Of a DNA stretch of 10,488 nt, positions 1 through 6,094 are shown piece by piece. The notes under the pieces are model-generated. The model had not been told where the DNA came from. It searched no databases and saw nothing but the letters and a program-made list of their open reading frames with translations. Positions within the stretch are counted from its first letter, which is position 1; every line of letters starts with the position of its first letter. Source of the DNA: Candidatus Yanofskybacteria bacterium RIFCSPHIGHO2_01_FULL_41_26 (GTDB lineage: Bacteria; Patescibacteria; Paceibacteria; 2-02-FULL-40-12; GWA2-44-9); contig MGJB01000007.1 of assembly GCA_001794055.1 (NCBI GenBank), positions 1-10,488 of the forward strand. The letters are read 5' to 3'. The position numbers and the translations under genes are program-made.

Positions 1-332
1 AATAATGTATCTGAACCCGTGAAAAAAAGAAAAGCTGTGCCAACCATTGACACTAGGGCAAAAATAATAAATTTTATTTTCTTGCGTGCGTCATAATCTG
101 CCATTGCTCCAATAATTGGGGCAAGTAGGCCCCCGATAAGAATAGAGACACTTACAAGCACTCCCCAATAAAAATCGCCCTTCTCTACTCCGACAACTAC
201 TTCTTTGAAATAGATCGGAAAAACAAAACTTAAAATAAGTAGTGCGTAGGAAGAATTTGCAAAATCATAAAATGCCCACGAGATTGCCTCTTTCTTATTT
301 GCATTTTCGAAAAATCTGTCGAGTGTTTTCAT
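1..332 (-). CDS. UMF1/Atg22-like MFS transporter, N-terminal part (cut by window edge)
   Basis: The first 110 residues of an integral membrane transporter are visible, starting at the ATG at 332-330; the rest lies beyond position 1. Residues 18-30 (SWAFYDFANSSYA) match the N-terminal signature of the UMF1 / Atg22-like branch of the major facilitator superfamily. Hydrophobic stretches at about 29-42, 55-75 and 88-104 fit the first three membrane helices. Residues 75-84 (GAMADYDARK) are the cytoplasmic MFS motif A loop between helices 2 and 3. Substrates of bacterial UMF1 proteins are mostly unknown; the yeast relative exports amino acids from the vacuole. There is no Shine-Dalgarno sequence. 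The gene lies 60 nt downstream of tRNA-Ala(GGC) on the same strand and may be read through from its promoter. Family call is firm, substrate unknown. Confidence 0.85.
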   Translation of the reverse strand, partial: MKTLDRFFENANKKEAISWAFYDFANSSYALLILSFVFPIYFKEVVVGVEKGDFYWGVLVSVSILIGGLLAPIIGAMADYDARKKIKFIIFALVSMVGTAFLFFTGSDTL

Positions 333-376
333 AAGTTATTCGACTAGTTCTTTACTAGCAGTCTCGAGGCAATCTC
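280..376. repeat. 11-bp inverted repeat around the transporter start codon
   Basis: GAGATTGCCTC at 280-290 is the exact reverse complement of GAGGCAATCTC at 366-376. In the minus-strand mRNA one arm lies in the 5' leader and the other in codons 14-18 of the transporter, with the start codon in the 75-nt loop. It could form a long-range hairpin affecting initiation, or be chance. Function is inferred only. Confidence 0.5.
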
Positions 377-392
377 TTCGGCAAATCTGAAA

Positions 393-468
393 TGGTGGAC
401 CTGACGGGGGTCGAACCCGTAACCTCCTGACTGCCAGCCAGGCGCTCTGCCAATTGAGCTACAAGCCC
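393..468 (-). tRNA. tRNA-Ala (anticodon GGC)
   Basis: A full cloverleaf folds on the minus strand. The 7-bp acceptor GGGCTTG pairs with CAGGTCC and carries the G3:U70 wobble pair that is the main alanine identity element. The D stem starts GCTC, the anticodon stem CCTGG/TCAGG encloses loop CTGGCAG with GGC at 435-433, and the T stem ACGGG/CCCGT encloses TTCGACC. A73 is followed by an encoded CCA (395-393). It reads GCC and GCU codons. Confidence 0.97.
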
Positions 469-478
469 CTTAGGTTAA

Positions 479-507
479 TTGAAAAAATACCACAAAAATG
501 TTATTAT
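479..507 (+). promoter_or_regulatory. Sigma-70-type promoter of the tRNA-Arg / cca unit
   Basis: TTGAAA (479-484) and TATTAT (502-507) are separated by exactly 17 nt. Predicted transcription start is near 514, about 9 nt before the mature 5' end of tRNA-Arg. Position, spacing and sequence all fit. The -10 overlaps the opposite-strand -10 of tRNA-Ala. Confidence 0.7.
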
Positions 508-511
508 ATCA
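503..511 (-). promoter_or_regulatory. Extended -10 promoter of tRNA-Ala(GGC)
   Basis: On the minus strand the bases read TGATATAAT: a perfect TATAAT (508-503) preceded by TG one base upstream, an extended -10. No convincing -35 lies at the right distance. The expected start, near 496, leaves a leader of about 28 nt before the tRNA. It shares its bases with the plus-strand -10. Confidence 0.6.
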
Positions 512-522
512 AGAAAAACAAC

Positions 523-597
523 GCCCTTGTCGTTCAACGGATAGGACGGGAATTTCCTAAATTTCAAATGGAGGTCCGACTCCTCCCGAGGGCACCA
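523..597 (+). tRNA. tRNA-Arg (anticodon CCT)
   Basis: Acceptor GCCCTTG pairs with CGAGGGC (one T-G wobble). D arm GTTC/GGAC; anticodon stem GGAAT/ATTTC with loop TTCCTAA, anticodon CCT at 556-558; a 4-nt variable loop; T stem GGAGG/CCTCC with loop TCCGACT; A73; encoded CCA at 595-597. It reads only AGG codons. The cca start codon follows 5 nt after the CCA end. Confidence 0.95.
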
Positions 598-602
598 ACA
601 AC

Positions 603-2036
603 ATGAAATTACCAAAAGAAATATTAGAAATTATAAGAAAATTAAATAGCTCCGAATTTCAGGGGTATGCTGTAGGCGGATGTGTCCGTGATTTATTGTT
701 GGGCAAAGAACCTAAAGACTGGGATATCACCACCAACGCCAAACCAGAAGAAATCCAAAAATTATTTCCCGAGCATGTCTATGAAAACACATTCGGCACC
801 GTAGCGATCAAGACCGGTTCAGAAAAACCGGAGCTTGCACTGATTGAAGTCACACCATATCGCATAGAAGGGAAGTACACGGACAAGCGCCATCCTGATA
901 GCATTGGGTTCGCCGAAAAACTTGAAGAAGATCTGTCGCGCCGTGATTTTACAATCAACGCAATGGCAATGGACGTAGACGGTAAAATTACGGATTTATT
1001 CAACGGCCAGAAAGATTTAAGATCTAAAGTCATAAGAACAGTAGGCGAGCCGGAGGAAAGATTCGGTGAAGACGCCTTGAGGTTATTGAGAACTGTGAGA
1101 CTCGCTACAGTACTTGGTTTTAAAATAGAAGAAAAAACACTGGAAGCAATAAAAAATAATACCGATTGGTTAACTTTTATCTCCAAAGAGAGGGTCAGGG
1201 ATGAGTTTGTTAAAATTATTAATTCCGATAACGCTTACGACGGCATAATGCTTCTTTATGAAACTGGACTTTTAAAACACATCGTTCCGGAATTGTTGGA
1301 AGGAGTCGGGGTTGGCCAAAATCTTCATCATATTTACACCGTCTGGGAACACAATACTCTGGCTTTAAAATATGCCGCTGATAAAAATTATTCTCTTGAA
1401 ATTCGGCTCGGTTCTTTATTTCACGACATCGGTAAACCCAGAACGAAAAGGGGGGACGGTAAATATTCAACTTTCTACGGCCATGACGTTGTTGGAGCTA
1501 AAATTACTGCTGGAATCATGGATCGTCTTAGGTTTTCCAAAGAAACATCGGAGAAGATTATAAAACTGGTTCGCTACCATCTTTTCTACTATAATGTCGG
1601 CGAAGTAACCGAATCGTCAGTCAGGCGTTTGTTAGCCAATGTCGGTCCGGAAAATATCAATGATCTGATAAGGGTCCGCGAAGCAGACAGGATTGGTTCA
1701 GGCAGGCCAAAAGCGGTTCCCTATAAATTAAGACACTTGCAGTATATTATAGACAAAGTTTCCCACGACCCGATTTCCGTAAAAATGCTTAGGGTTGGCG
1801 GAGAAGACGTTATGAAAGAACTCGAAACAAAGCCAGGGCCTAAGGTTGGGTTGATTTTAAATTCTTTGCTGGCTGAAGTCATAGACGACCCAAACAAAAA
1901 CACCAAAGAATACCTGGAAAAAAGGATTCATGAGTTAAATAAAAAATCGCCGGAAGAATTAAAAAAGTCATTGGAAAAAATAGAAAGAGCCGTTGAAGAA
2001 GAGGAAAAAGAAAGAATGAAAAAATATTATGTCTAA
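603..2036 (+). CDS. cca: CCA tRNA nucleotidyltransferase with HD domain
   Basis: This 477-residue enzyme adds or repairs the 3' CCA of tRNA from CTP and ATP. It is a class II (bacterial type) polymerase-beta-fold nucleotidyltransferase: GGCVRD at 25-30, the metal-binding pair in DWDIT at 39-43 (D39, D41), RRDFTINA at 113-120 and the nucleotide-selecting EDALRLLR at 156-163. A C-terminal HD phosphohydrolase-like domain follows, with H274-D275 (FHDIGKP), H294-D295 and H326; this domain is common in bacterial CCA enzymes. The tail (about 430-477) is Lys/Glu-rich and probably helical. Length is normal. The ATG at 603 begins 5 nt after the upstream tRNA and has no ordinary leader; GAGG at 588-591 lies inside the tRNA acceptor stem, so translation after tRNA processing would be nearly leaderless. 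The TAA is 4 nt before tRNA-Pro. CCA-adding versus A-adding specificity cannot be settled from motifs alone, but no second enzyme is seen. Confidence 0.97.
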   Translation: MKLPKEILEIIRKLNSSEFQGYAVGGCVRDLLLGKEPKDWDITTNAKPEEIQKLFPEHVYENTFGTVAIKTGSEKPELALIEVTPYRIEGKYTDKRHPDSIGFAEKLEEDLSRRDFTINAMAMDVDGKITDLFNGQKDLRSKVIRTVGEPEERFGEDALRLLRTVRLATVLGFKIEEKTLEAIKNNTDWLTFISKERVRDEFVKIINSDNAYDGIMLLYETGLLKHIVPELLEGVGVGQNLHHIYTVWEHNTLALKYAADKNYSLEIRLGSLFHDIGKPRTKRGDGKYSTFYGHDVVGAKITAGIMDRLRFSKETSEKIIKLVRYHLFYYNVGEVTESSVRRLLANVGPENINDLIRVREADRIGSGRPKAVPYKLRHLQYIIDKVSHDPISVKMLRVGGEDVMKELETKPGPKVGLILNSLLAEVIDDPNKNTKEYLEKRIHELNKKSPEELKKSLEKIERAVEEEEKERMKKYYV

Positions 2037-2040
2037 ATTT

Positions 2041-2112
2041 CAGGCTGTAGTGTAACGGTAACACGCACCGTTCGGGTCGGTGAGACTCCGGGTTCAAATC
2101 CCGGCAGCCTGA
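2041..2112 (+). tRNA. tRNA-Pro (anticodon CGG), no encoded CCA
   Basis: Acceptor CAGGCTG pairs perfectly with CAGCCTG, giving the C1:G72 pair and A73 expected of bacterial tRNA-Pro. D stem GTGT/ACAC; anticodon stem CACCG/CGGTG with loop TTCGGGT, anticodon CGG at 2073-2075 and G37; T stem CCGGG/CCCGG with TTCAAAT. A73 is followed by CAA, so CCA must be added after transcription, unlike the other three tRNAs here. It reads only CCG. Confidence 0.95.
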
Positions 2113-2128
2113 CAAATCAATTTATTTT

Positions 2129-2202
2129 GGGCCCGTCGTATAGTGGCAATATACGGCATTCGCATTGCCGGGACGCGGTTTCGATTACCGCCGGGTCCAC
2201 CA
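2129..2202 (+). tRNA. tRNA-Ala (anticodon CGC)
   Basis: Acceptor GGGCCCG pairs with CGGGTCC and again has G3:U70, the alanine determinant. D arm GTAT/ATAT; anticodon stem CGGCA/TGCCG with loop TTCGCAT, anticodon CGC at 2161-2163; 4-nt variable loop; T stem GCGGT/ACCGC; A73 then an encoded CCA at 2200-2202. It reads only GCG. It ends the plus-strand tRNA/cca unit, 16 nt after tRNA-Pro. Confidence 0.96.
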
Positions 2203-2227
2203 AAATCAAAAGAGGCCTTTTGGCCTC
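2202..2227 (-). terminator. Rho-independent terminator of the acyl-CoA dehydrogenase gene
   Basis: On the minus strand GAGGCC-AAAA-GGCCTC makes a 6-bp GC-rich stem starting 8 nt after the stop codon, followed by TTTTGATTTT. The T-run reaches the last base of tRNA-Ala(CGC). On the plus strand the same hairpin lacks a proper T-run, so termination of the tRNA unit there is less certain. Confidence 0.75.
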
Positions 2228-2235
2228 GTACGTCT

Positions 2236-4044
2236 TTAGGGCAAATCTTGGACAATCTGACTTGCCAACTCTTCTTTATTCTCAAATTCAAATTTCATGA
2301 GTCGCCTAATCATGGCTGTTACTGTTCTGCATTCATCGCCTTGGCTGCACATTGCAAGAATTTCCTTTGGCAATCTTTCGACATCGTTCAACATCTGATG
2401 GAAAAGCCAGCGAACCTTACGTTCATCTCGTTCGTTACGGTTTTTATTCAAAGAAGCCAGAGCGCTTTCCATTACATAAACAGAGATCAAACTTCGGCTT
2501 AGATGATCAATGATGATCTGATGATCAAAAATTCTCTGTTTTATTTCCTCCGGACTCAAATTAGGAGGGAAATAATTCTTAATAAAAACACCTCCGCTCA
2601 AGAGCACCGAACTTTTTACGCCGTCAAGAGATTTGGAAAGTTTTTTCACTAAGTCCGTTTCTGATTCTGTCGGTTCGGACATTGCGTCAGCTTGGGCTTT
2701 CTGGATCGCTTTTATTAACGGCAGTTCTCCGCGCATTGTTTTTGTCATCAATTGAACGAACATCAACTGGCCGTTGACTTCGTTGGTTCCTTCAAAGAGT
2801 CGATTGATTCTCGCATTAAGGAGATACCGTGCTGCGCAAGTTGCTTTATTTTCAATAATGTAGCCAGATCCACCGTTGATCTGGACTGTTTCATCGGCGA
2901 TTATCATGTCTAGAACCTCGCTGCAAAATACTTTTACAGTCGAACATTCAATCGCAAACTCGCCGATGGCCTTCAGCGTGGCTTTTTGATCATTGCTATC
3001 AACTTCTTTTAATGAGTTCTCAAGCAGTCCAGCCGTCCTATAAACAGCCGACTCCATGGCATAAACATAGGCTGTCATCATCGCTAATTTTCCCTTGATT
3101 ACCGGCATCTCAACGAGGTACTTGCCGAACTGTTTTCTCTGACGAGCATGAGTAAGTGCGCTTTCAAGACAAGCTCTTGCTCCGCCCAGACTTGCAGTGG
3201 CAAGCTTAAACCGACCAAGATTTAAAACATTGAGGGCGATCTTCAAACCGTTGCCGGGCTTGCCAAGCATATTCTCTTTTGGCACCTTGACGTCATTTAG
3301 TTTGATAGGAACTGTTGATGAGCCGACAATGCCCATCTTGTGTTCTTCTTTTCCGATCTCGATTCCGCCAAAAGATTTTTCAACAATGAACACGCTGTGG
3401 AGATTATCATCGCCGTTGATCTTAGCAAAGACAATGAACACATCGGCGAACCCCCCGTTAGTAATGAAGATCTTTTCTCCACTAAGCAGGTAGTAGTTTC
3501 CACCTTCTATTGGTACGGCCTTGGCTTTGATAGCTGCCGCATCGGAACCGGCTCCAGCTTCAGTGAGAGCATAAGCGCCCATCCATTCTCCGCTAACAAG
3601 CTTAGGTAAATACTTTTTCTTTTGTTTTTCGGTACCGAACAAGAGAATCGGATAAGTAGCGATGCCAGTATGAGCCAAAAAGGTACAAGCAAGAGAACCT
3701 TGGCGAGCGATATTTTCGGCAACAACTGTACTGGTAATTTTGCCGAGATCCAGTCCGCCGTACTGTTCTGGAATTTCTACGCCAAGATAACCCAAACTAG
3801 CCAACTCTCGCATTAACTGCATAGAATAACCAAAGTCTTTAGACTCTATGCGCCTGATCGCCTCGTCGGACAAGACCTTTTCTTTCATGAAATTTCTGAG
3901 ATCTTTTTGGACAAGAAGCTGCTCTTCTGAAAGTTCCTTTACCGTAGAAATATCCGGTAAATTACCGTTCGGAATGACGAATTCCCCGCCTTTTACCATG
4001 TCATCCTTTTTCTTTTTAAGGTGCCATTTAACCCCATCAATCAT
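2236..4044 (-). CDS. Acyl-CoA dehydrogenase, FadE / very-long-chain type
   Basis: This 602-residue flavoenzyme should oxidise an acyl-CoA to the trans-2-enoyl-CoA using FAD, passing electrons to ETF: the first step of fatty acid beta-oxidation. Visible signatures are KGGEF (18-22) near the N terminus as in Bacillus YusJ-type enzymes, IPEQYGGLDL (91-100), TEAGAGSDA (161-169) for FAD, a FAD adenine-side QINGGSGY (388-395), RKQFG (303-307), and RLFEGTNE (415-422), where E418 is the expected catalytic base. Residues after about 430 form the extra helical C-terminal domain of the long-chain and very-long-chain type; overall length fits this group. The start is uncertain: ATG at 4044, or ATG at 3999 (residue 16) with AAGGA 4 nt upstream, which fits the short N terminus of relatives. 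No ETF, thiolase or hydratase gene lies nearby. Substrate chain length cannot be read from the sequence. Confidence 0.93.
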   Translation of the reverse strand: MIDGVKWHLKKKKDDMVKGGEFVIPNGNLPDISTVKELSEEQLLVQKDLRNFMKEKVLSDEAIRRIESKDFGYSMQLMRELASLGYLGVEIPEQYGGLDLGKITSTVVAENIARQGSLACTFLAHTGIATYPILLFGTEKQKKKYLPKLVSGEWMGAYALTEAGAGSDAAAIKAKAVPIEGGNYYLLSGEKIFITNGGFADVFIVFAKINGDDNLHSVFIVEKSFGGIEIGKEEHKMGIVGSSTVPIKLNDVKVPKENMLGKPGNGLKIALNVLNLGRFKLATASLGGARACLESALTHARQRKQFGKYLVEMPVIKGKLAMMTAYVYAMESAVYRTAGLLENSLKEVDSNDQKATLKAIGEFAIECSTVKVFCSEVLDMIIADETVQINGGSGYIIENKATCAARYLLNARINRLFEGTNEVNGQLMFVQLMTKTMRGELPLIKAIQKAQADAMSEPTESETDLVKKLSKSLDGVKSSVLLSGGVFIKNYFPPNLSPEEIKQRIFDHQIIIDHLSRSLISVYVMESALASLNKNRNERDERKVRWLFHQMLNDVERLPKEILAMCSQGDECRTVTAMIRRLMKFEFENKEELASQIVQDLP

Positions 4045-4086
4045 AGTCTTTTTTAAATAAACTTCAAGTTTTTACGGAAAAAACAC

Positions 4087-4115
4087 TTGCCAAAATAATC
4101 ATTATATGGTAGCAT
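4087..4115 (+). promoter_or_regulatory. Probable promoter of the uracil-DNA glycosylase gene
   Basis: TTGCCA (4087-4092) and TAGCAT (4110-4115) are spaced 17 nt, and TGG at 4107-4109 gives an extended -10. The predicted start near 4122 leaves about 19 nt of leader. It has two mismatches in the -10, so it is only moderately convincing. Confidence 0.45.
4101..4106 (-). promoter_or_regulatory. -10 element of the acyl-CoA dehydrogenase promoter
   Basis: The minus strand reads a perfect TATAAT, which would start transcription near 4094 and leave about 50 nt before the ATG at 4044. The best upstream match, TTGATA, is only 14 nt away, so the -35 is weak. It overlaps the divergent plus-strand promoter. 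Confidence 0.5.
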
Positions 4116-4128
4116 CAAGTTATCAAGT
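4114..4128 (+). repeat. Tandem ATCAAGT heptamers in the divergent promoter region
   Basis: ATCAAGT at 4114-4120 is repeated exactly at 4122-4128, an 8-nt period, right at the plus-strand transcription start and upstream of the minus-strand -10. Such close direct repeats could be an operator half-site pair, but no regulator is known here and chance is possible. Confidence 0.35.
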
Positions 4129-4140
4129 ATTTGCCTGAAT

Positions 4141-4689
4141 ATGAGCGAGGAAACCAAAAAACTTAACCAGGTCAATGATTCGTTAAAACGAAAATTCAAA
4201 GACAAAAAATTAGTCTTTGGCAGTGGTTTTGTGGGTGCCAAAATCGTATTCGTGGGCGAAGCTCCCGGTCAGGATGAAGAAAATGATGGTAAACCAATTG
4301 CCGGTTACAAACAAAAATTGCTCAATAAACTTTTAAAAACAGCCGGAATAAATAAGAACAAAGTTTATTTCACCAATGTCCTCAAATATTACCCTTCGGC
4401 CCTAAAAGCGCCCACCGCCAAAGAAATAAAATCTTATGTCCCATTTCTCAAAGAAGAACTTAAAACCATCAACCCGCATATTGTCGTAACTCTTGGAAAT
4501 ATGGCTTTAAACGGAATAGGGATGAGGCAGCCGTTAGATAATGTTCATGGCCGGACTTTCAACTTGGGAAGTTATGAACTCCTGCCGACATTTCACCCTG
4601 ATCATGCCCTGAAAGATCCGCAGGTTAAGAATTTACTTGAACTGGATTTCGTAAAATTAAAAAGACTGCTTGATTCAAAAGAAGCATAA
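4141..4689 (+). CDS. Family-4-like uracil-DNA glycosylase lacking the Fe-S cysteines
   Basis: A 182-residue member of the uracil-DNA glycosylase superfamily, which removes uracil from DNA to start base excision repair. Motif A is GEAPGQDEE (39-47), followed by GKPIAG (50-55) in place of the usual G-x-PFVG, then FTNV (77-80), TLGNMAL (117-123), HGR (136-138) and FHPDHALKDP (151-160), the HPxxxL motif B region. Classical family 4 enzymes hold a 4Fe-4S cluster with four cysteines, and the third lies in an N-x-CRPPxNR segment; here that segment reads NVLKYYPSALKAP (79-91) and the protein has no cysteine at all. It may be a cluster-free branch with glycosylase activity or a divergent relative with another substrate. 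The ATG at 4141 lacks a Shine-Dalgarno sequence. The TAA lies within the terminator palindrome. Confidence 0.85.
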   Translation: MSEETKKLNQVNDSLKRKFKDKKLVFGSGFVGAKIVFVGEAPGQDEENDGKPIAGYKQKLLNKLLKTAGINKNKVYFTNVLKYYPSALKAPTAKEIKSYVPFLKEELKTINPHIVVTLGNMALNGIGMRQPLDNVHGRTFNLGSYELLPTFHPDHALKDPQVKNLLELDFVKLKRLLDSKEA

Positions 4690-4726
4690 AAAATCACTCG
4701 ATCGAGTGATTTTTTATGCTTCTTTT
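4677..4726. terminator. Perfect 50-bp palindrome, bidirectional terminator
   Basis: Bases 4677-4701 are the exact reverse complement of 4702-4726, with no loop and no mismatch. The GC-rich core TCACTCGATCGAGTGA is flanked by six A and six T, so either strand gives a hairpin followed by a T-run: a terminator for the convergent glycosylase and transketolase genes. The last three codons and stop of the glycosylase (4678-4689), and two bases of the transketolase stop, lie inside it. Confidence 0.9.
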
Positions 4727-5720
4727 ATTGTTTTCTTAAGATTACTTTTTTTACCGCTTCTTTAATTGAGCTAACACCCATTCCAAATGCCTCAACCAGT
4801 TCATCTGGGTTTCCTGATTCTCCAAATCTATCCTGAACACCAACAAATTCTTGTGGTACAGAATAATTCTTAGATAACACTTCAGCTACAGCCGAGCCCA
4901 GTCCCCCGTTTACTTGATGTTCTTCCACGGATACCACCGCTCCGGCCTCTTTTGCCGCGTGAATTATCATTTTTTCATCTATCGGTTTGATGGTGTGGCT
5001 GTTTATTACACAACTTTCGAGCCCTTCCCTTGATAGCTCTTCTGCGGCAACGAGAGCATTATACAAAAGCATCCCACATCCGATTATTGCTACATCCGGT
5101 TTTTTACCTTCAGTTGGCTTCCAAAAACAGGTTGCCTTGCCGATTTCAAATGGCGATTCTTCGGTCGTACAAACGGGCGATTTTTCTCTTCCAAATCTGA
5201 TATATGTTGGTTGGCCATTAAATGCCGCAGCCACGGTCGCCTTCTCTGCCTCAATGGCATCACATGGAACAATCACAACCATTTTTGGCTGGACACGCAT
5301 TAATGCTATATCTTCAAGTGCCTGATGGGTGGCACCATCAGGCCCAACTGATATTCCTGCGTGGTGGCCGGCAATTTTAACTGGAACATTATTAATACAA
5401 ATATTGGTTCTTATCTGCTCATTATTTCTGCCGGGGCTGAATGTTGCATATGAAGAGATAAACGGGATTTTGCCGTAATTTGCCATGCCTGATGCCACAA
5501 GAGCCATATTTTGTTCTGCTACGCCAACTTCTATAAATCTTTCCGGAAACTTTTCAGCAAACCAATGCGATCGCGTTGATTCAGTCAGATCAGCGCACAG
5601 CACAACGACCCTCTCATCTTTTTCACCGGCTTTAAGCAAACCCTTCCCGTATCCATCACGAGTCGGTATCATCTTCAATTTATACAAGTCTGAAATTAGT
5701 TTTGCATCAGGATTTAACAT
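4725..5720 (-). CDS. tkt: Transketolase, C-terminal subunit
   Basis: A 331-residue protein matching the pyrimidine-binding and C-terminal domains of transketolase, encoded apart from the N-terminal half. It should pair with the product of 6095-6991 to move two-carbon ketol units between sugar phosphates. The pyrimidine domain starts at about 18 (IPTRDGYGKGLL). The ThDP-activating glutamate is E69 in GVAEQNM (66-72). SSYATFSPGR (89-98) contacts the thiamine pyrimidine ring, and GHHAGISVGPDGATHQALED (118-137) holds the conserved substrate-site histidines. The C-terminal domain (about 205-331) has the usual KPIDEKMI (245-252) and EEHQVNGGLGSAV (266-278). Start ATG at 5720 gives a 17-residue leader before the domain; there is no Shine-Dalgarno sequence. 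It is last in the operon, 31 nt after the Cys-rich gene, and ends at the palindromic terminator. 1-deoxyxylulose-phosphate synthase is less likely, as that enzyme is not split. Confidence 0.94.
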   Translation of the reverse strand: MLNPDAKLISDLYKLKMIPTRDGYGKGLLKAGEKDERVVVLCADLTESTRSHWFAEKFPERFIEVGVAEQNMALVASGMANYGKIPFISSYATFSPGRNNEQIRTNICINNVPVKIAGHHAGISVGPDGATHQALEDIALMRVQPKMVVIVPCDAIEAEKATVAAAFNGQPTYIRFGREKSPVCTTEESPFEIGKATCFWKPTEGKKPDVAIIGCGMLLYNALVAAEELSREGLESCVINSHTIKPIDEKMIIHAAKEAGAVVSVEEHQVNGGLGSAVAEVLSKNYSVPQEFVGVQDRFGESGNPDELVEAFGMGVSSIKEAVKKVILRKQ

Positions 5721-5751
5721 GACCAGATTAGATATTAGGCATTAGAAATTT

Positions 5752-6045
5752 TTAACAGCATCTGTCGCAATCTCCACACTTACAATCTGATTGATGACTG
5801 CACATCATTTTGTTTTCTTCCATTTTGCTGTCCATCTTCATTCCCAATTTACAGCAATCACAGAGCTTTGAACTAAATGTCATCAAACTTAGAACTACTA
5901 CTGACCAGCCCCAATATAAAGCATCAAAGCCCCAAAATGTTCTTGTGCCCCAGCTTGACCAAAAAAATAAAACACCAGCCACCCAGGCCAATACTACTAA
6001 CACCTTATTCACCATATGGTGAGGACATTTACAATTTCCGTGCAT
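5752..6045 (-). CDS. Small Cys-rich two-helix membrane protein
   Basis: A 97-residue protein that I recognise only by type. It starts MHGNCKCPHH (C5, C7, H9, H10), followed by hydrophobic stretches at about 12-31 and 43-57 that would make a helical hairpin. A hydrophilic tail carries CDCC at 62-65 and ends with C82, C88, C90, C93, C96 and C97. There are 11 cysteines in all, clustered at the two ends, which should lie on the same side of the membrane. This suggests metal binding (Zn, Cu or Fe), but no named domain is recognised. Short proteins with CxCPHH starts and a similar two-helix layout are, from memory, common in Patescibacteria. The ATG at 6045 is preferred over the upstream ATG at 6108, which would overlap the N-terminal transketolase gene. 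It lies between the two transketolase genes (49 nt and 31 nt gaps) and is surely co-transcribed. Confidence 0.75.
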   Translation of the reverse strand: MHGNCKCPHHMVNKVLVVLAWVAGVLFFWSSWGTRTFWGFDALYWGWSVVVLSLMTFSSKLCDCCKLGMKMDSKMEENKMMCSHQSDCKCGDCDRCC

Positions 6046-6094
6046 AATATTAATACTAAAAAATTTATTAATTTTTCGACCGGGCCAATGCCCC

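Noticed and set aside
344..364. Small hairpin near 344-364 as a terminator between tRNA-Ala and the transporter
   Set aside because: The stem is only about 5 bp, AT-rich and without a T-run on the minus strand.
779..1186. Antisense 135-residue frame within cca
   Set aside because: Shadow of the strongly supported cca gene; low-complexity Ser-rich translation.
2143..2502. 119-residue plus-strand reading frame
   Set aside because: It begins inside tRNA-Ala(CGC), crosses the terminator and runs antisense to the acyl-CoA dehydrogenase; no family resemblance.
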